A stretch of 64,000 nt of DNA from Bacillota bacterium. GTDB taxonomy: Bacteria > Bacillota > UBA4882 > UBA8346. Positions 42,624-51,075 of the stretch are shown in pieces. The stretch's first letter is position 1. Each line of letters starts with the position of its first letter. The stretch lies in the NCBI GenBank assembly GCA_023392595.1, contig JAEVYU010000057.1, forward strand, positions 100,979 to 164,978. Reading direction: 5' to 3'. A program made the translations under genes and the position numbers. Below the pieces are notes generated by a model. It saw only the letters and a program-made list of their open reading frames with translations, searched no databases and was not told the origin of the DNA.

Positions 42624-43877
42624 TTGCTAAAAGATAAATTAGATACCAGGTTTCATAATCCGATACTCGGCGCTAAAGATTTCATCAAATATATCGGGCC
42701 TGGGCTTTTGGTGACTGTAGGCTTTATTGATCCGGGAAACTGGGCATCGAATTTGGCCGCCGGATCGGATTATGGCTATACATTGTTATGGATGGTGACC
42801 CTTTCCACTTTAATGTTAATCATTTTGCAACATAACGTCGCCCATTTGGGCATTGTGACCGGAGATTGTTTGGCTGAGGCAGCGGCAAAACATTTAGCGC
42901 CCAACGCCGCCAGAATCATTCTTGGTACGGCTGTTTTGGCCTCAATTTCAACAGCAATGGCCGAAATTTTAGGTGGAGCCATTGCCCTGCAACTTTTATT
43001 CCAGATACCTTTAAAGCTGGGATCAGTGATGATTTTGGGGTTGGTGTTATGGATGCTGTTTTCCAATTCTTATCAGCGCTTGGAAAAGTGGATTATCGGG
43101 TTTGTCTCTTTGATTGGTATTTCTTTTATTTATGAACTTAGTATTGTCCATATCAACTGGGGAGCGGCGGCCTATCATTGGGCCGTTCCGAGTTTTCCGG
43201 CCAATTCCATGCCGATCATTATGTCTGTATTGGGAGCCGTGGTAATGCCCCATAATTTGTTCCTCCATTCTGAAATTATTCAAAGCCGGGAATGGAATTT
43301 GGAAAACCACCAAATCATTAAGAAACAATTGAAGTATGAATTTATGGATACTTTGTTTTCGATGTTGGTCGGTTGGGCTATTAATAGCGCCATGATTATT
43401 TTAGCGGCAGCAGCTTTCTTCAGTAACCATGTACCCGTTATTGAATTGGGACAGGCGCAACATCTTTTAGAGCCTTTACTGGGGAAAGGAGCGGCAATTG
43501 TTTTTGGACTGGCGCTTCTTTTTGCGGGAATTTCCTCTACCACCACTGCGGGAATGGCCGGAGGGAGTATTGTAGCCGGGATGTTTAAGGAACCCTATGA
43601 TATTAAAGATCCTCATACCAAAATTGGTGTGGGAGTGATTTTAAGTCTGGCAACCATGGTCATTTTTATCATCACCGACCCCTTCAAAGGTTTGATTTAT
43701 TCACAAATGTTTTTAAGCATCCAACTGCCGATTACAATTTTTTTGCAGATTTATTTAACATCATCGGCCAGAATCATGGGCCAATATCGCAATTCTTTGC
43801 TGGACCGAACGGTTTTATGGATTGTTGGGCTCGTGGTAACCATTTTAAATATGATGTTGTTGAAAAGCTATTTTTGA
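42624..43877 (+). CDS. mntH: Nramp-family divalent metal transporter (MntH type)
   Basis: 417 aa with about eleven transmembrane segments. Helix 1 carries the metal-binding DPGNWASNLAAGSDYG and helix 6 carries VVMPHNLFLHSEIIQS (MPHN). Both motifs are complete, so it should import Mn2+ or Fe2+ with protons. The start codon is TTG behind GAAGGA. The feoA/feoB-like genes and MntR follow, making this a manganese/iron uptake locus. Confidence 0.93.
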   Translation: MLKDKLDTRFHNPILGAKDFIKYIGPGLLVTVGFIDPGNWASNLAAGSDYGYTLLWMVTLSTLMLIILQHNVAHLGIVTGDCLAEAAAKHLAPNAARIILGTAVLASISTAMAEILGGAIALQLLFQIPLKLGSVMILGLVLWMLFSNSYQRLEKWIIGFVSLIGISFIYELSIVHINWGAAAYHWAVPSFPANSMPIIMSVLGAVVMPHNLFLHSEIIQSREWNLENHQIIKKQLKYEFMDTLFSMLVGWAINSAMIILAAAAFFSNHVPVIELGQAQHLLEPLLGKGAAIVFGLALLFAGISSTTTAGMAGGSIVAGMFKEPYDIKDPHTKIGVGVILSLATMVIFIITDPFKGLIYSQMFLSIQLPITIFLQIYLTSSARIMGQYRNSLLDRTVLWIVGLVVTILNMMLLKSYF

Positions 43878-44065
43878 TTGGGATATTGCCTTGAACAAAG
43901 CAAAAGAGTGATTTTAACAAAAGCTCTCAGGAATAAAGCAACCCCATATCCGCTTAATCTTGATTTATTGTTTCACTTCTCCTTACTCCGCTGCCTGCTC
44001 TGATAGGGGGGTATTTTTCCACTTTTGTAACACTGTTCAATCCTTATCATATCTTAAGATTAACT

Positions 44066-44150
44066 GTTAGCCAGGAGCAAAACTTTTGGCAAGGCCGGAT
44101 ATTTTTTGATGCTGCTAATCGGTATCCTTTATAAAAGGGGAAATTTATTA
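44066..44150 (+). ncRNA. Candidate structured leader, copy A
   Basis: This about 85-base stretch aligns with 44239-44322. It can form an outer stem of GTTAGC with GCTAAT, a hairpin around GAGCAAAACTT, and contains a CCGGAT segment matching the third helix of copy B. It also keeps the G-rich ribosome-binding-site end but no start codon follows. Confidence 0.4.
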
Positions 44151-44238
44151 AACATCGATAGGATTGACCCGGCCGGAGATGGATGAATGATAAAGGTAAC
44201 CAATCTTTAATCGTTTTCATATACTGGAGTTATCAATA

Positions 44239-44322
44239 GTTAGCCGCGAGCAAAACTCTTGGCGATCCCGGACATGTTTCGGACTTGCTAACGGATAGAG
44301 TTTATGGAAGGGAGAAATTTTC
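44239..44322 (+). ncRNA. Candidate structured leader, copy B, directly before feoA
   Basis: GTTAGC pairs with GCTAAC about 48 bases later, GAG-CAAAA-CTC forms an inner hairpin and CCGGACATGTTTCGG another, i.e. a three-stem junction ending at the feoA ribosome binding site. Differences with copy A are compensatory or wobble in the outer and first inner stems. Such a fold could be a metal- or redox-sensing leader, but it matches no riboswitch I can name. Confidence 0.45.
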
Positions 44323-44565
44323 ATGAGTGTTGCCGAATTTCAATTGACACACCTTCCGGTTGGAAGAATGGCTGAGGTGATCCATATTGAGTCGGAGGGA
44401 TTAACGCGCAACCGGCTTTTGGATTTGGGCTTGGTTCCGTCGACAATCGTCGAGGCCGTTAGAAAAAGCCCGGCGGGCGATCCGGTGGCTTATAAGATCA
44501 GGGGAGCTGTGATTGCTTTGCGTTCGGAAGAAAGCCGTCAAATTACAGTTCGTTCAATCGATTAA
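44323..44565 (+). CDS. feoA: FeoA-type protein
   Basis: 80 aa with an SH3-like fold. LPVGRMAEVIHIESEGLTRN followed by RLLDLGLVPSTIVEAVRKSP is the FeoA signature, ending IALRSEESRQITVRSID. FeoA regulates the GTPase FeoB in ferrous iron uptake. ATG at 44323 with GGAAGGGAG upstream. It is preceded by the duplicated leader. Confidence 0.93.
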   Translation: MSVAEFQLTHLPVGRMAEVIHIESEGLTRNRLLDLGLVPSTIVEAVRKSPAGDPVAYKIRGAVIALRSEESRQITVRSID

Positions 44566-44644
44566 TGAACTTGACCGGCAGGGCGAACTATTTCTGCTTC
44601 TGCCGGGTTAAAAAAACGGTTTTTAAAAAACAAGGGAGGTTAAT

Positions 44645-45415
44645 ATGGGACTTACAGCCCAATCCACAGGCATCTATGCCTTTTTGGAAGAGCTTAACCA
44701 AACTCCGGTCAAGGCTGATGCGGTGATTGCCTTGGCCGGAAACCCCAATACCGGAAAAAGTACGGTATTTAACGGCTTAACCGGACTCAACCAACATACC
44801 GGTAACTGGCCCGGAAAAACCGTTGTCTTAGCCAAGGGGAGTTATTACCATCAAGATAAGAATATCATTTTGGTGGATTTACCGGGAACTTATTCGCTCC
44901 TTGCCAATTCAGCCGATGAACAAGTAGCCCGAGATTTTATCTGTTTTGGTGATCCTGACGCTACGGTTGTGGTTGCCGATGCGACCTGTCTGGAAAGGAA
45001 TTTAAACCTGGCATTACAGGTCATGGAGATTACCCCGAAAACCATTCTTTGCCTCAACTTGATGGATGAGGCAAGACGGAAGAAGATGGAGATCAACCAT
45101 GACAAGCTGGGAGAGATTTTAGGAATATCGGTTATTCCGACGGTTGCCAGAGATAAAGCAGGTCTGAATGATTTAAAAAACGCCGTCCATCAAGTGGTTT
45201 TCGGGAACAGTGCTAACCAGCCAAGACAAATGATGTATAACGAATTTATTGAAGCTGCTGTCGATGAGATTCGGGGAGACGCGGAGAGGTTGTTTCAAGG
45301 TAAACTCAATAGCCGATGGGTAGCATTACGCCTTTTGGATGGGGATGTGACCATCATCGAAGAAATGCTTCATTATTTGGGAAGGATCCAACCGACTTTA
45401 GGAGGGGCGCTTTGA
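44645..45415 (+). CDS. FeoB G-domain-only protein (no membrane part)
   Basis: 256 aa. G1 GNPNTGKSTVFNGLTG, G3 VDLPGTYSLL, G4 NLMD and G5-like region VIPTVARDKAGLNDL form the FeoB small GTPase, followed by a helical GDI-like segment. FeoB proteins usually have about 650-700 residues, with the iron-transporting membrane half after this part. In some Firmicutes the halves are separate genes, but no membrane gene follows here: 45416-45784 has no transmembrane frame of that kind. So it is either the G-domain half of a split FeoB whose partner lies elsewhere, or a truncated relic. Confidence 0.85.
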   Translation: MGLTAQSTGIYAFLEELNQTPVKADAVIALAGNPNTGKSTVFNGLTGLNQHTGNWPGKTVVLAKGSYYHQDKNIILVDLPGTYSLLANSADEQVARDFICFGDPDATVVVADATCLERNLNLALQVMEITPKTILCLNLMDEARRKKMEINHDKLGEILGISVIPTVARDKAGLNDLKNAVHQVVFGNSANQPRQMMYNEFIEAAVDEIRGDAERLFQGKLNSRWVALRLLDGDVTIIEEMLHYLGRIQPTLGGAL

Positions 45416-45784
45416 AAGATGCAAGGGAATGGAATGGTGTGAATGATTTGGAAATTGAACCCTGATCGCTATGGCGGCAGTGTTTAGGGGAGCGCTAGTG
45501 AGCGGTTATAATAGTTTCACTGCTCCGGCTTTGCTTGCAGGAGTAGTTGTCGTTGGTTTGTTTCCTGGTAGCACAAATTGTGCGGAGGTTGGGATGGGTC
45601 TGAGTTCTGAATGAAACTTGTTTAGCATAGGCTAAAGAGTGTAATGGCGGAAAGGGCTGCCCTGAAAATAGACAATGAATCGATAAGGATATCCAATGTG
45701 GGCCCTTTTGGAGGGGTATTGTTATGATAAATCTGATGAATAGAAAATGGTTTTGCGACAACCTTCTTTTAACGGGGGATGACT
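45416..45784. other. Intergenic region after the FeoB G-domain
   Basis: No intact gene. Around 45495-45615 a plus-strand frame GYNSFTAPALLAGVVVVGLF is hydrophobic but has no family match; it might be debris of the missing FeoB membrane half, though it shows no Feo motif. GTGAGCGGTTATAATAG near 45500 contains a TATAAT-like box. Confidence 0.3.
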
Positions 45785-46273
45785 ATGTCTAGAGAAATAA
45801 CTTTGACTGAAAGCATGGAAGACTACCTTGAAATGTTTTTCCGGATTGTATCCAGCAAAGGTTACATTCGCCCGGTGGACCTTTCCAATGCAATTGATGT
45901 TAAACCGTCGTCAGTAACACGGATGATTCAGAAACTTGATGAAGCCGGTTTTATCAAGTACGAAAAATACCGTAATATTGCTCTGACAGAGAAAGGAATG
46001 ACTTATGGCCGGTTTTTGGTGTGGCGGGACGAAAAACTGAAAGAGTTTTTTCGGTTATCAAAGGAAAATGCCAGAGTCGAAGAGCAGGTGGAGGGGATTG
46101 AACATTATATCAATCCGGCGACAATGCGTTTTATTCGTAACCTGATTATCTATTTCGGCTCAGATCCAAACCGGATTCAGGAGTTGGAGAATATTCAATG
46201 TCATACGGATTACCCGGATCAAGAAGAGTTGCGGTATTTACGGGCCTGGTTGTTTCGGCACGGCGATGGGTGA
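45785..46273 (+). CDS. MntR-like metalloregulator (DtxR family)
   Basis: 162 aa. The HTH is SSKGYIRPVDLSNAIDVKPS followed by SVTRMIQKLDEAGFIKYEKY, as in MntR. The dimerisation/metal-binding domain has EEQVEGIEHYINPATMRFIR, with the Glu and His residues that bind Mn2+. It lacks the C-terminal SH3 domain of DtxR/IdeR. It probably represses mntH and perhaps feoA when Mn2+ or Fe2+ is plentiful. ATG 45785 is behind ACGGGGG. Confidence 0.9.
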   Translation: MSREITLTESMEDYLEMFFRIVSSKGYIRPVDLSNAIDVKPSSVTRMIQKLDEAGFIKYEKYRNIALTEKGMTYGRFLVWRDEKLKEFFRLSKENARVEEQVEGIEHYINPATMRFIRNLIIYFGSDPNRIQELENIQCHTDYPDQEELRYLRAWLFRHGDG

Positions 46274-46440
46274 AGGACGGGGGGCGGGGAGAATTAATTC
46301 TTCGGCCTCTGAGTGTAGGGGGCCCGATATTCTTAATTCGGCTTGGAAATAAAAATTTTTAAAACCTCAGGGCGGCAGCTGCCTGTAAAACCTCAAAATT
46401 ACAATTGGTTTGCAAAAAATGACGCTTAAATACTTGATAA

Positions 46441-46629
46441 TTGTTTCCAAAAGTTTATAATAATGACTTAGATAATATGAGGGACAGGGTCATAAAATTG
46501 CGGGAGCTTATCAACTCTAGTGCAAAAGGTATTTTAACCCAGTTTGTTCCAAAATCCGCCGGCTACATTGGTTTGCCAGGGAGGATGAATGTTGATTATC
46601 TTGAAAGATTGCCCGGCATAGTTTGGTAG
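46441..46629 (+). CDS. Hypothetical small protein, weakly supported
   Basis: 62 aa from a TTG start, with no clear ribosome binding site. RVIKLRELINSSAKGILTQF is helical. It may be a gene relic. It is kept because the codon usage is plausible and no other feature explains the segment. Confidence 0.25.
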   Translation: MFPKVYNNDLDNMRDRVIKLRELINSSAKGILTQFVPKSAGYIGLPGRMNVDYLERLPGIVW

Positions 46630-46660
46630 AGAAATGAGATAACGGAGGCTTAACCATACC

Positions 46661-46870
46661 ATGGACTATACCCATGAAACAAGAAAGATTTTAAAGGAAA
46701 TATTCGGCGCATACTGGATGGATGATAAGGAAATCGATAAAGTTATTGATGAAACCTTAAGAAAATCCGGCACCACGATTGAAAAATTAGCCCATGTTAT
46801 CGAAACTGCTGTAAAAGACGGGTATTCAATCAATGAACAAAAAGAAATCTTAAGTGAAATTCTTACTTGA
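46661..46870 (+). CDS. Hypothetical small protein
   Basis: 69 aa, acidic and helical (MDYTHETRKILKEIFGAYWM, then KVIDETLRKSGTTIEKLAHV). A GGAGG lies eleven bases before the ATG. The C-terminal part (GYSINEQKEILSEILT) looks like a helical hairpin. No family is recognised. It is followed by an intergenic region of 200 bp with the terminator for the gene on the opposite strand. Confidence 0.6.
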   Translation: MDYTHETRKILKEIFGAYWMDDKEIDKVIDETLRKSGTTIEKLAHVIETAVKDGYSINEQKEILSEILT

Positions 46871-47061
46871 AAATTTGATGAAATGAATAATTGTTCCGGC
46901 GGGATATTTTCACTCCATAGACGGTTGTAATTGCGTTTTTTATTGTCAATCCGGCTTTCCTCATACCCATCATAGCAAACCGGAGCGTGCGATTGTCACA
47001 AGCAATCATTCATTATTGAAATGAGTTTCATATAAAAAATAGGCTAGGATTCAACTCAAAA

Positions 47062-47109
47062 AAAAGGACTATTGCAACTTTCCTGTTCATTTTGCAATAG
47101 CCTTTTTGT
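47062..47109. terminator. Terminator hairpin between convergent genes
   Basis: GGACTATTGCAA at 47066-47077 and TTGCAATAGCC at 47092-47102 pair with one mismatch. A-runs and T-runs flank it on both sides. The same kind of hairpin follows the HAD gene at 32963. Confidence 0.8.
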
Positions 47110-47129
47110 TTTTTAAATATTTGGATCCC

Positions 47130-47615
47130 TTATTTCATCATCATCGGAGTCGAAGCGGCCCCCCGGACGATTTCCGGGTTGATCATTCCAAAGATCATGG
47201 CAATATGTGCCACAACAAGGAATACAGTCAGCCAAATAAAATGCAATTTCATCTTTTCATCGGCGGTTTTGTTTTTGGCGATGAGGTCCAAGTCGATGAG
47301 AGCCATGACTATAAAAGGTATCACACCCAGCAAGTAGGACCAGACTGCAATAAAGTCAACCGGTGTCCGCCATTTTATCCCGGGTAGCGCCGTAAAAATG
47401 AGCGGCAGGAAAACTGCCAAAGTGAAGTAAACGGCGGCTGATACACTTAATATTTTGCTGGTTGTTTTTAAGGCTCCTGAGGTTTTCCGGTAATAAACGA
47501 TTAAAAATTCGATGGCAACTAAGGTTTCGGCAAAAACAACCGGTATGACCATGAAACGAAGCAGGTTCCACGGTTGATTGGTTGCAAGTAATTCCATGTA
47601 ATGCGTCATATTCAT
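47130..47615 (-). CDS. Conserved four-helix membrane protein, unknown function
   Basis: 161 aa with four to five transmembrane segments (VIPVVFAETLVAIEFLIVYY, AAVYFTLAVFLPLIFTALPG, SYLLGVIPFIVMALIDLDLI and TVFLVVAHIAMIFGMINPEI). The opening MNMTHYMELLATNQPWNLLR and the Met-rich tail (STPMMMK) are characteristic of a conserved bacterial family of unknown function that I cannot name with confidence. The conserved His residues could bind haem or copper. Its promoter has the TTCAY-repeat architecture described in the findings, shared with the copper genes. Confidence 0.7.
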   Translation of the reverse strand: MNMTHYMELLATNQPWNLLRFMVIPVVFAETLVAIEFLIVYYRKTSGALKTTSKILSVSAAVYFTLAVFLPLIFTALPGIKWRTPVDFIAVWSYLLGVIPFIVMALIDLDLIAKNKTADEKMKLHFIWLTVFLVVAHIAMIFGMINPEIVRGAASTPMMMK

Positions 47616-47665
47616 TGATAAATCCTCCTAATATAAGTTTTACGGGCTATTTTTTCGACAGGTTG

Positions 47666-47697
47666 ATAGTACCAAGTTGATGTGAAGAATTTATGAA
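47666..47697 (-). promoter_or_regulatory. Repeat-box promoter 1 (minus strand, for the membrane protein gene)
   Basis: Read on the minus strand: TTCAT, six bases, TTCAC, ten bases, TACTAT. The boxes lie at 47693-47697, 47682-47686 and 47666-47671. The spacing is identical to that in promoters 2-4. Confidence 0.7.
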
Positions 47698-47760
47698 GAA
47701 TTTGTTTTTCAATAAAATGAATCTTATGGAAAAAAGTTGGTTCACTGCCACCGGTTTTTC

Positions 47761-47792
47761 TTCACGAAAACTTCATATTTTAAAGTTATAAT
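47761..47792 (+). promoter_or_regulatory. Repeat-box promoter 2 (for the small Met/His protein gene)
   Basis: TTCAC at 47761-47765, six bases, TTCAT at 47772-47776, ten bases, TATAAT at 47787-47792. Confidence 0.7.
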
Positions 47793-47973
47793 CCATGCAA
47801 CAGATCTAAATTACAAACGGGGACAAAATGTTTTCAATCCGGTAAAAGTATCAATCGGAATTTTAGGCTGTTGATGATTGATATTTTACATACTTGCTTG
47901 TAATACAGGAGGTGATGGAGTTATAAAAATGACGTTCTGCCTGAAGAATCCATAAAAATTAAGGAGGAAAATT

Positions 47974-48150
47974 ATGGCGGGTTTCAGTGGTATCCGGAGT
48001 TCGGCCAATATGCCGGTTGATTGCGGCATGCCGGGGATGCATCATAATCCAAGAAAACCGGTTGAGAACATGAGCGCCGATGTAGCAATCAATAAGTCTC
48101 CCCCAATTAATAACGGGCCTTTAGGGAATAAGGTTGACGTAATGGCGTAA
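47974..48150 (+). CDS. Small Met-, Pro- and His-containing protein
   Basis: 58 aa, starting MAGFSGIRSSANMPVDCGMP and continuing GMHHNPRKPVENMSADVAIN. The CGMPGMHH part could bind a soft metal. There is an ideal ribosome binding site (AAGGAGG eight bases before the ATG), a promoter of the repeat-box type and a terminator, so the gene is convincing despite its length. No signal peptide or membrane helix is evident. Its promoter lies back to back with that of the membrane protein, so both are likely regulated together. Confidence 0.7.
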   Translation: MAGFSGIRSSANMPVDCGMPGMHHNPRKPVENMSADVAINKSPPINNGPLGNKVDVMA

Positions 48151-48159
48151 AGTTTCATG

Positions 48160-48192
48160 AAGGGCTGCCCAGGAATATGGGGAGCCCTTTAT
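48160..48192 (+). terminator. Terminator after the small Met/His protein gene
   Basis: AGGGCT-GCCC and GGGG-AGCCCT form a stem of about ten pairs, followed by TTTATT. Confidence 0.6.
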
Positions 48193-48371
48193 TGCGGAGT
48201 ATAATAATACGATATCTTGATGAAAAGGAGCCGTTTTTCATTCCATTTTTAGAATTTGGAAAAGCAAGAGGACTGGATTTCTTACAATAATCAATTGACT
48301 TATTTCTCACCGGATTTACTATCAAGTCATATGATGTATGGGCATTAAGCTGTAAGTAGTAAGTGAGGTGA

Positions 48372-49307
48372 GTGTTTTTGTTCTCTGATGAAGAATTTGT
48401 GAGAATGTCGTTGGAGTTAAACCTGTTTTTTGCCCGGATTGCCAAGGAACATTCTTTTTTCATTGAAGTCGCCATTCCCTGGAAAGATAGTGTTCTCATT
48501 GAAGAAGCGGATATGTATAAAAGAGAGTTTGCTAGGCTGTTAACAGAAACAGTATGTCTGGCCGATGGACTGCTACCGGAAGAATTCTTAAGCGCCGGGG
48601 AAATCATGACTCGGTTAACGCTCGATGCCGAGCAAGGCAGCGAATTTTATTCGGGATACACCTTAAATACCGAAATTACCCGGGCCGAGCAAAGTATGGA
48701 AGCCCAGGGGAATCTGAATCCAGCAGTTGTAACTGACGAAGTAACCCGTCTCAACCAACGGGCCATGGAGCTTACGACCGGTCTAATCGGATACAAAAGT
48801 CGTCTGTTAAGCGATGCGACAACCTGCCGCATTTTTACTTTTAATTATCCGCTACTCCTTGATCATATTTTGAGGGAAGCCCGGTTCTACCTGGGAATGT
48901 TGCAGAGAATTCAATGCCGTATTACAGTTGATCCGGTGACAGACTTGATCCAACAGGAAATATTTTGGAACCGGATTATGGCCGAACATGCCAAGTTCAT
49001 TCGGGGATTGCTTGATCCAACCGAAGTAAAGTTGTTTGATACCGCTAATCATTTTGGGAAGCAATTCGATGCGTTGACTGCGGAGGCACAATCATTGATG
49101 AGTCAAATGACCAATCTATCAACAGTGACTGAAGAAACCCGCAAAGCGACCGTAGGAATCCGTGATTTTAAAACTCAGGGCACGGAAGGAATTATTAACT
49201 GCAAGATTAGGTCCATTGCCCATCCTCTATTGGGAGATCATATTTTAAGAGAAGCCAATCATTATTTGAGATTGTTAAATATGTTCGAACCTGAAACGGG
49301 AAGATAA
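48372..49307 (+). CDS. DUF2935 protein (two hemerythrin-like helical halves)
   Basis: 311 aa. Two similar helical domains with His residues at regular positions: ELNLFFARIAKEHSFFIEVA and IFWNRIMAEHAKFIRGLLDP. The second half again contains LLGDHILREANHYLRLLNMF, which matches LLLDHILREARFYLGMLQRI in the first, so the two halves have arisen by duplication. The family is restricted to Firmicutes, its function unknown; the His and Glu positions suggest a metal site. The start is GTG with AGTGAGGTGAG upstream. Confidence 0.85.
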   Translation: MFLFSDEEFVRMSLELNLFFARIAKEHSFFIEVAIPWKDSVLIEEADMYKREFARLLTETVCLADGLLPEEFLSAGEIMTRLTLDAEQGSEFYSGYTLNTEITRAEQSMEAQGNLNPAVVTDEVTRLNQRAMELTTGLIGYKSRLLSDATTCRIFTFNYPLLLDHILREARFYLGMLQRIQCRITVDPVTDLIQQEIFWNRIMAEHAKFIRGLLDPTEVKLFDTANHFGKQFDALTAEAQSLMSQMTNLSTVTEETRKATVGIRDFKTQGTEGIINCKIRSIAHPLLGDHILREANHYLRLLNMFEPETGR

Positions 49308-49337
49308 AACAACCGGAGTCAATCCGGGTGTTTTTTA
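49308..49337 (+). terminator. Terminator after the DUF2935 gene
   Basis: ACAACCGGA pairs with TCCGGGTGT (one G-T pair and one mismatch region) followed by TTTTTT. Confidence 0.65.
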
Positions 49338-49588
49338 TATCGGGATACCTTTGAATAATGGGGAAATATGTTTCAAAACGCTTAAACATGGGTCACCCCG
49401 GTATGGGGCATCGGAACTATATTAGGCAGGGATTAATGTAAATATGCGGAATTATATTTTTCAAAATTAAATATTATTAAGTCGACGTAAGATGCTTCAG
49501 CCGATATGTTTTTAAGATGGCCTATAGGTCATGCACTCCTGTTTGGAATGACAAAAAAGGCTGAATACTTACAATAAGGAGTCTTTCT

Positions 49589-50029
49589 ATGAACATGAAT
49601 ATTAGAATCGCGGTGACACAAGATTTCCCAGGAGTCCTTTCCCTTTTTCATCAGCTTTGGCCGGGTAGAGTATTGAATGAACCGGCTATGAAAACTGTAT
49701 TTGAGCGGGGGCTCAATTCAAACACCGATTTATATCTATGTGCAGAACTAGATGGACACTTGATTGGGTTTAGTGCGTATGCGATCATGAATAATTTTTG
49801 GCAAGAAGGCCGGATTGCCTATGTTTATGCAATGATTGTCGATGAGGAACAAAGAGGGAAAGGCATTGGAAGTGAACTTTTAAAAACCGCTTTTGTGCAT
49901 GCCCAAAAATCCGGGTGTAAGAGAATCGAACTGGATTCGGGATTTCCACGGGAAAAAGCGCATCGATTTTATATGGAAAAGATGGGTTTTGAAAAGAGGG
50001 CATTTTTATTTTCAAGGGATTTACTGTAA
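49589..50029 (+). CDS. GNAT-family N-acetyltransferase
   Basis: 146 aa with the GNAT fold. The acetyl-CoA loop is IVDEEQRGKGIGSELLKTAF (Q/RxxGxG/A), followed by CKRIELDSGFPREKAHRFYM and EKMGFEKRAFLFSRDL. Such enzymes acetylate amines. No close specificity is evident. ATG behind AAGGAG. Monocistronic. Confidence 0.9.
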   Translation: MNMNIRIAVTQDFPGVLSLFHQLWPGRVLNEPAMKTVFERGLNSNTDLYLCAELDGHLIGFSAYAIMNNFWQEGRIAYVYAMIVDEEQRGKGIGSELLKTAFVHAQKSGCKRIELDSGFPREKAHRFYMEKMGFEKRAFLFSRDLL

Positions 50030-50161
50030 AAACTCATATTTAAGTTTGCAATAAGCGAAAACCGTTGGACAGTCAATACCGTTAAAATTGTTTAATCAAT
50101 AAAATTATGAATAAACTATAGATGTGCAGGAGCTTCGTAGGTGGCACCCGTGTATTCATAA

Positions 50162-50205
50162 AATAAAAAGCGACTCTTCGCGCGCTTCGCAACTTAGCCG
50201 CTTTT
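50162..50205 (-). terminator. Terminator of the DUF4489-like gene
   Basis: On the minus strand AAAAAGCGGCTAAGT and the matching AGTCGCTTTTTA form a hairpin with a T-rich end. It lies about 50 bp after the stop of the gene. Confidence 0.55.
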
Positions 50206-50255
50206 TTTGAAAGATTTTATCTGATGCCGTCAGGTTTTGGCGTTTTCGAATTAAA

Positions 50256-50813
50256 TCAACATTCATCAGACGCCAGGATGGATAATACCCCTTGATTGAC
50301 ACTGAAATAATCGGTAATTGCCTCGAGTGCCATTCCTTCGGATACAAAACGGTATGTACAACAACCTGCCGGACAATTTGGACAACAATCGCAAACATTG
50401 AAGTTAACGGGTATGGAGGTTCCGGCTGCAACCGGATTAACCACTGAAACATCAAAAGAAGTGATTTCCGTCTCCGGCCCGGTATCACAACGTTTATAAA
50501 CCCGGAAAGTAATTGTGAAAGGAACATCGGTGGCCAAGCCGATTACGATTAAGGCGGAAATATCCAATTTTACACAGGGTTTGGCAAAACAATGCAAGTC
50601 TGCAGAGATAGTGCCGAGAGTTTTTGGAACGGGGGCGGCGGCTGTAATATTGATGATTGGGATATTCGCAACCCCGGATATATTTTTACAATTGGAGACA
50701 ATTGGTTTGGGTTCGCATTTGGGCTTAGGCGCTTCTTGTTGCGGCGGATTTGCTTGTTTGGGCGGATTGCATGCAGAGACACGTCCATAAGCTTCGTAAT
50801 CGTACGGTAACAA
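50256..50813 (-). CDS. DUF4489-like Cys-rich structural protein
   Basis: 185 aa. A Pro/Lys-rich N-terminal part (CNPPKQANPPQQEAPKPKCE) is followed by a beta-rich domain ending in NFNVCDCCPNCPAGCCTYRF, the Cys-rich signature of DUF4489-like clostridial proteins. No signal peptide or membrane helix. The start is taken at TTG 50813, since AAGGGGGG lies six bases before it; ATG 50846 has no ribosome binding site, and is within the region that would be the leader. The role is unknown; a spore coat function would suit the composition. Confidence 0.7.
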   Translation of the reverse strand: MLPYDYEAYGRVSACNPPKQANPPQQEAPKPKCEPKPIVSNCKNISGVANIPIINITAAAPVPKTLGTISADLHCFAKPCVKLDISALIVIGLATDVPFTITFRVYKRCDTGPETEITSFDVSVVNPVAAGTSIPVNFNVCDCCPNCPAGCCTYRFVSEGMALEAITDYFSVNQGVLSILASDEC

Positions 50814-51075
50814 AAATATCCCCCCTTTTTTGGGTGATTGGCTCATTGAGTTATATTAGTATATTCTTTTTTACCAGGAGTTGTGTGATATTTGAAGGGA
50901 TTTTCCGGCTTAAGACGTCTATGGTTCCAGACCCGTTAACCAGTGCCGGATTCTTTTCATGGAAGAATTGGAATTGTAACAACCTAAAGACTACTTCATA
51001 TACTTATGATGGAACAGGGGCGTAAAAGGAAGATGTCAGTGCCGCTGGTGAAAATCCAATAAAGAGGATGGATAA

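Noticed and set aside
44066..44322. yybP-ykoY Mn2+ or NiCo-type riboswitch before feoA
   Set aside because: The conserved loop sequences of these classes are not visible, so I list it only as an unclassified candidate.
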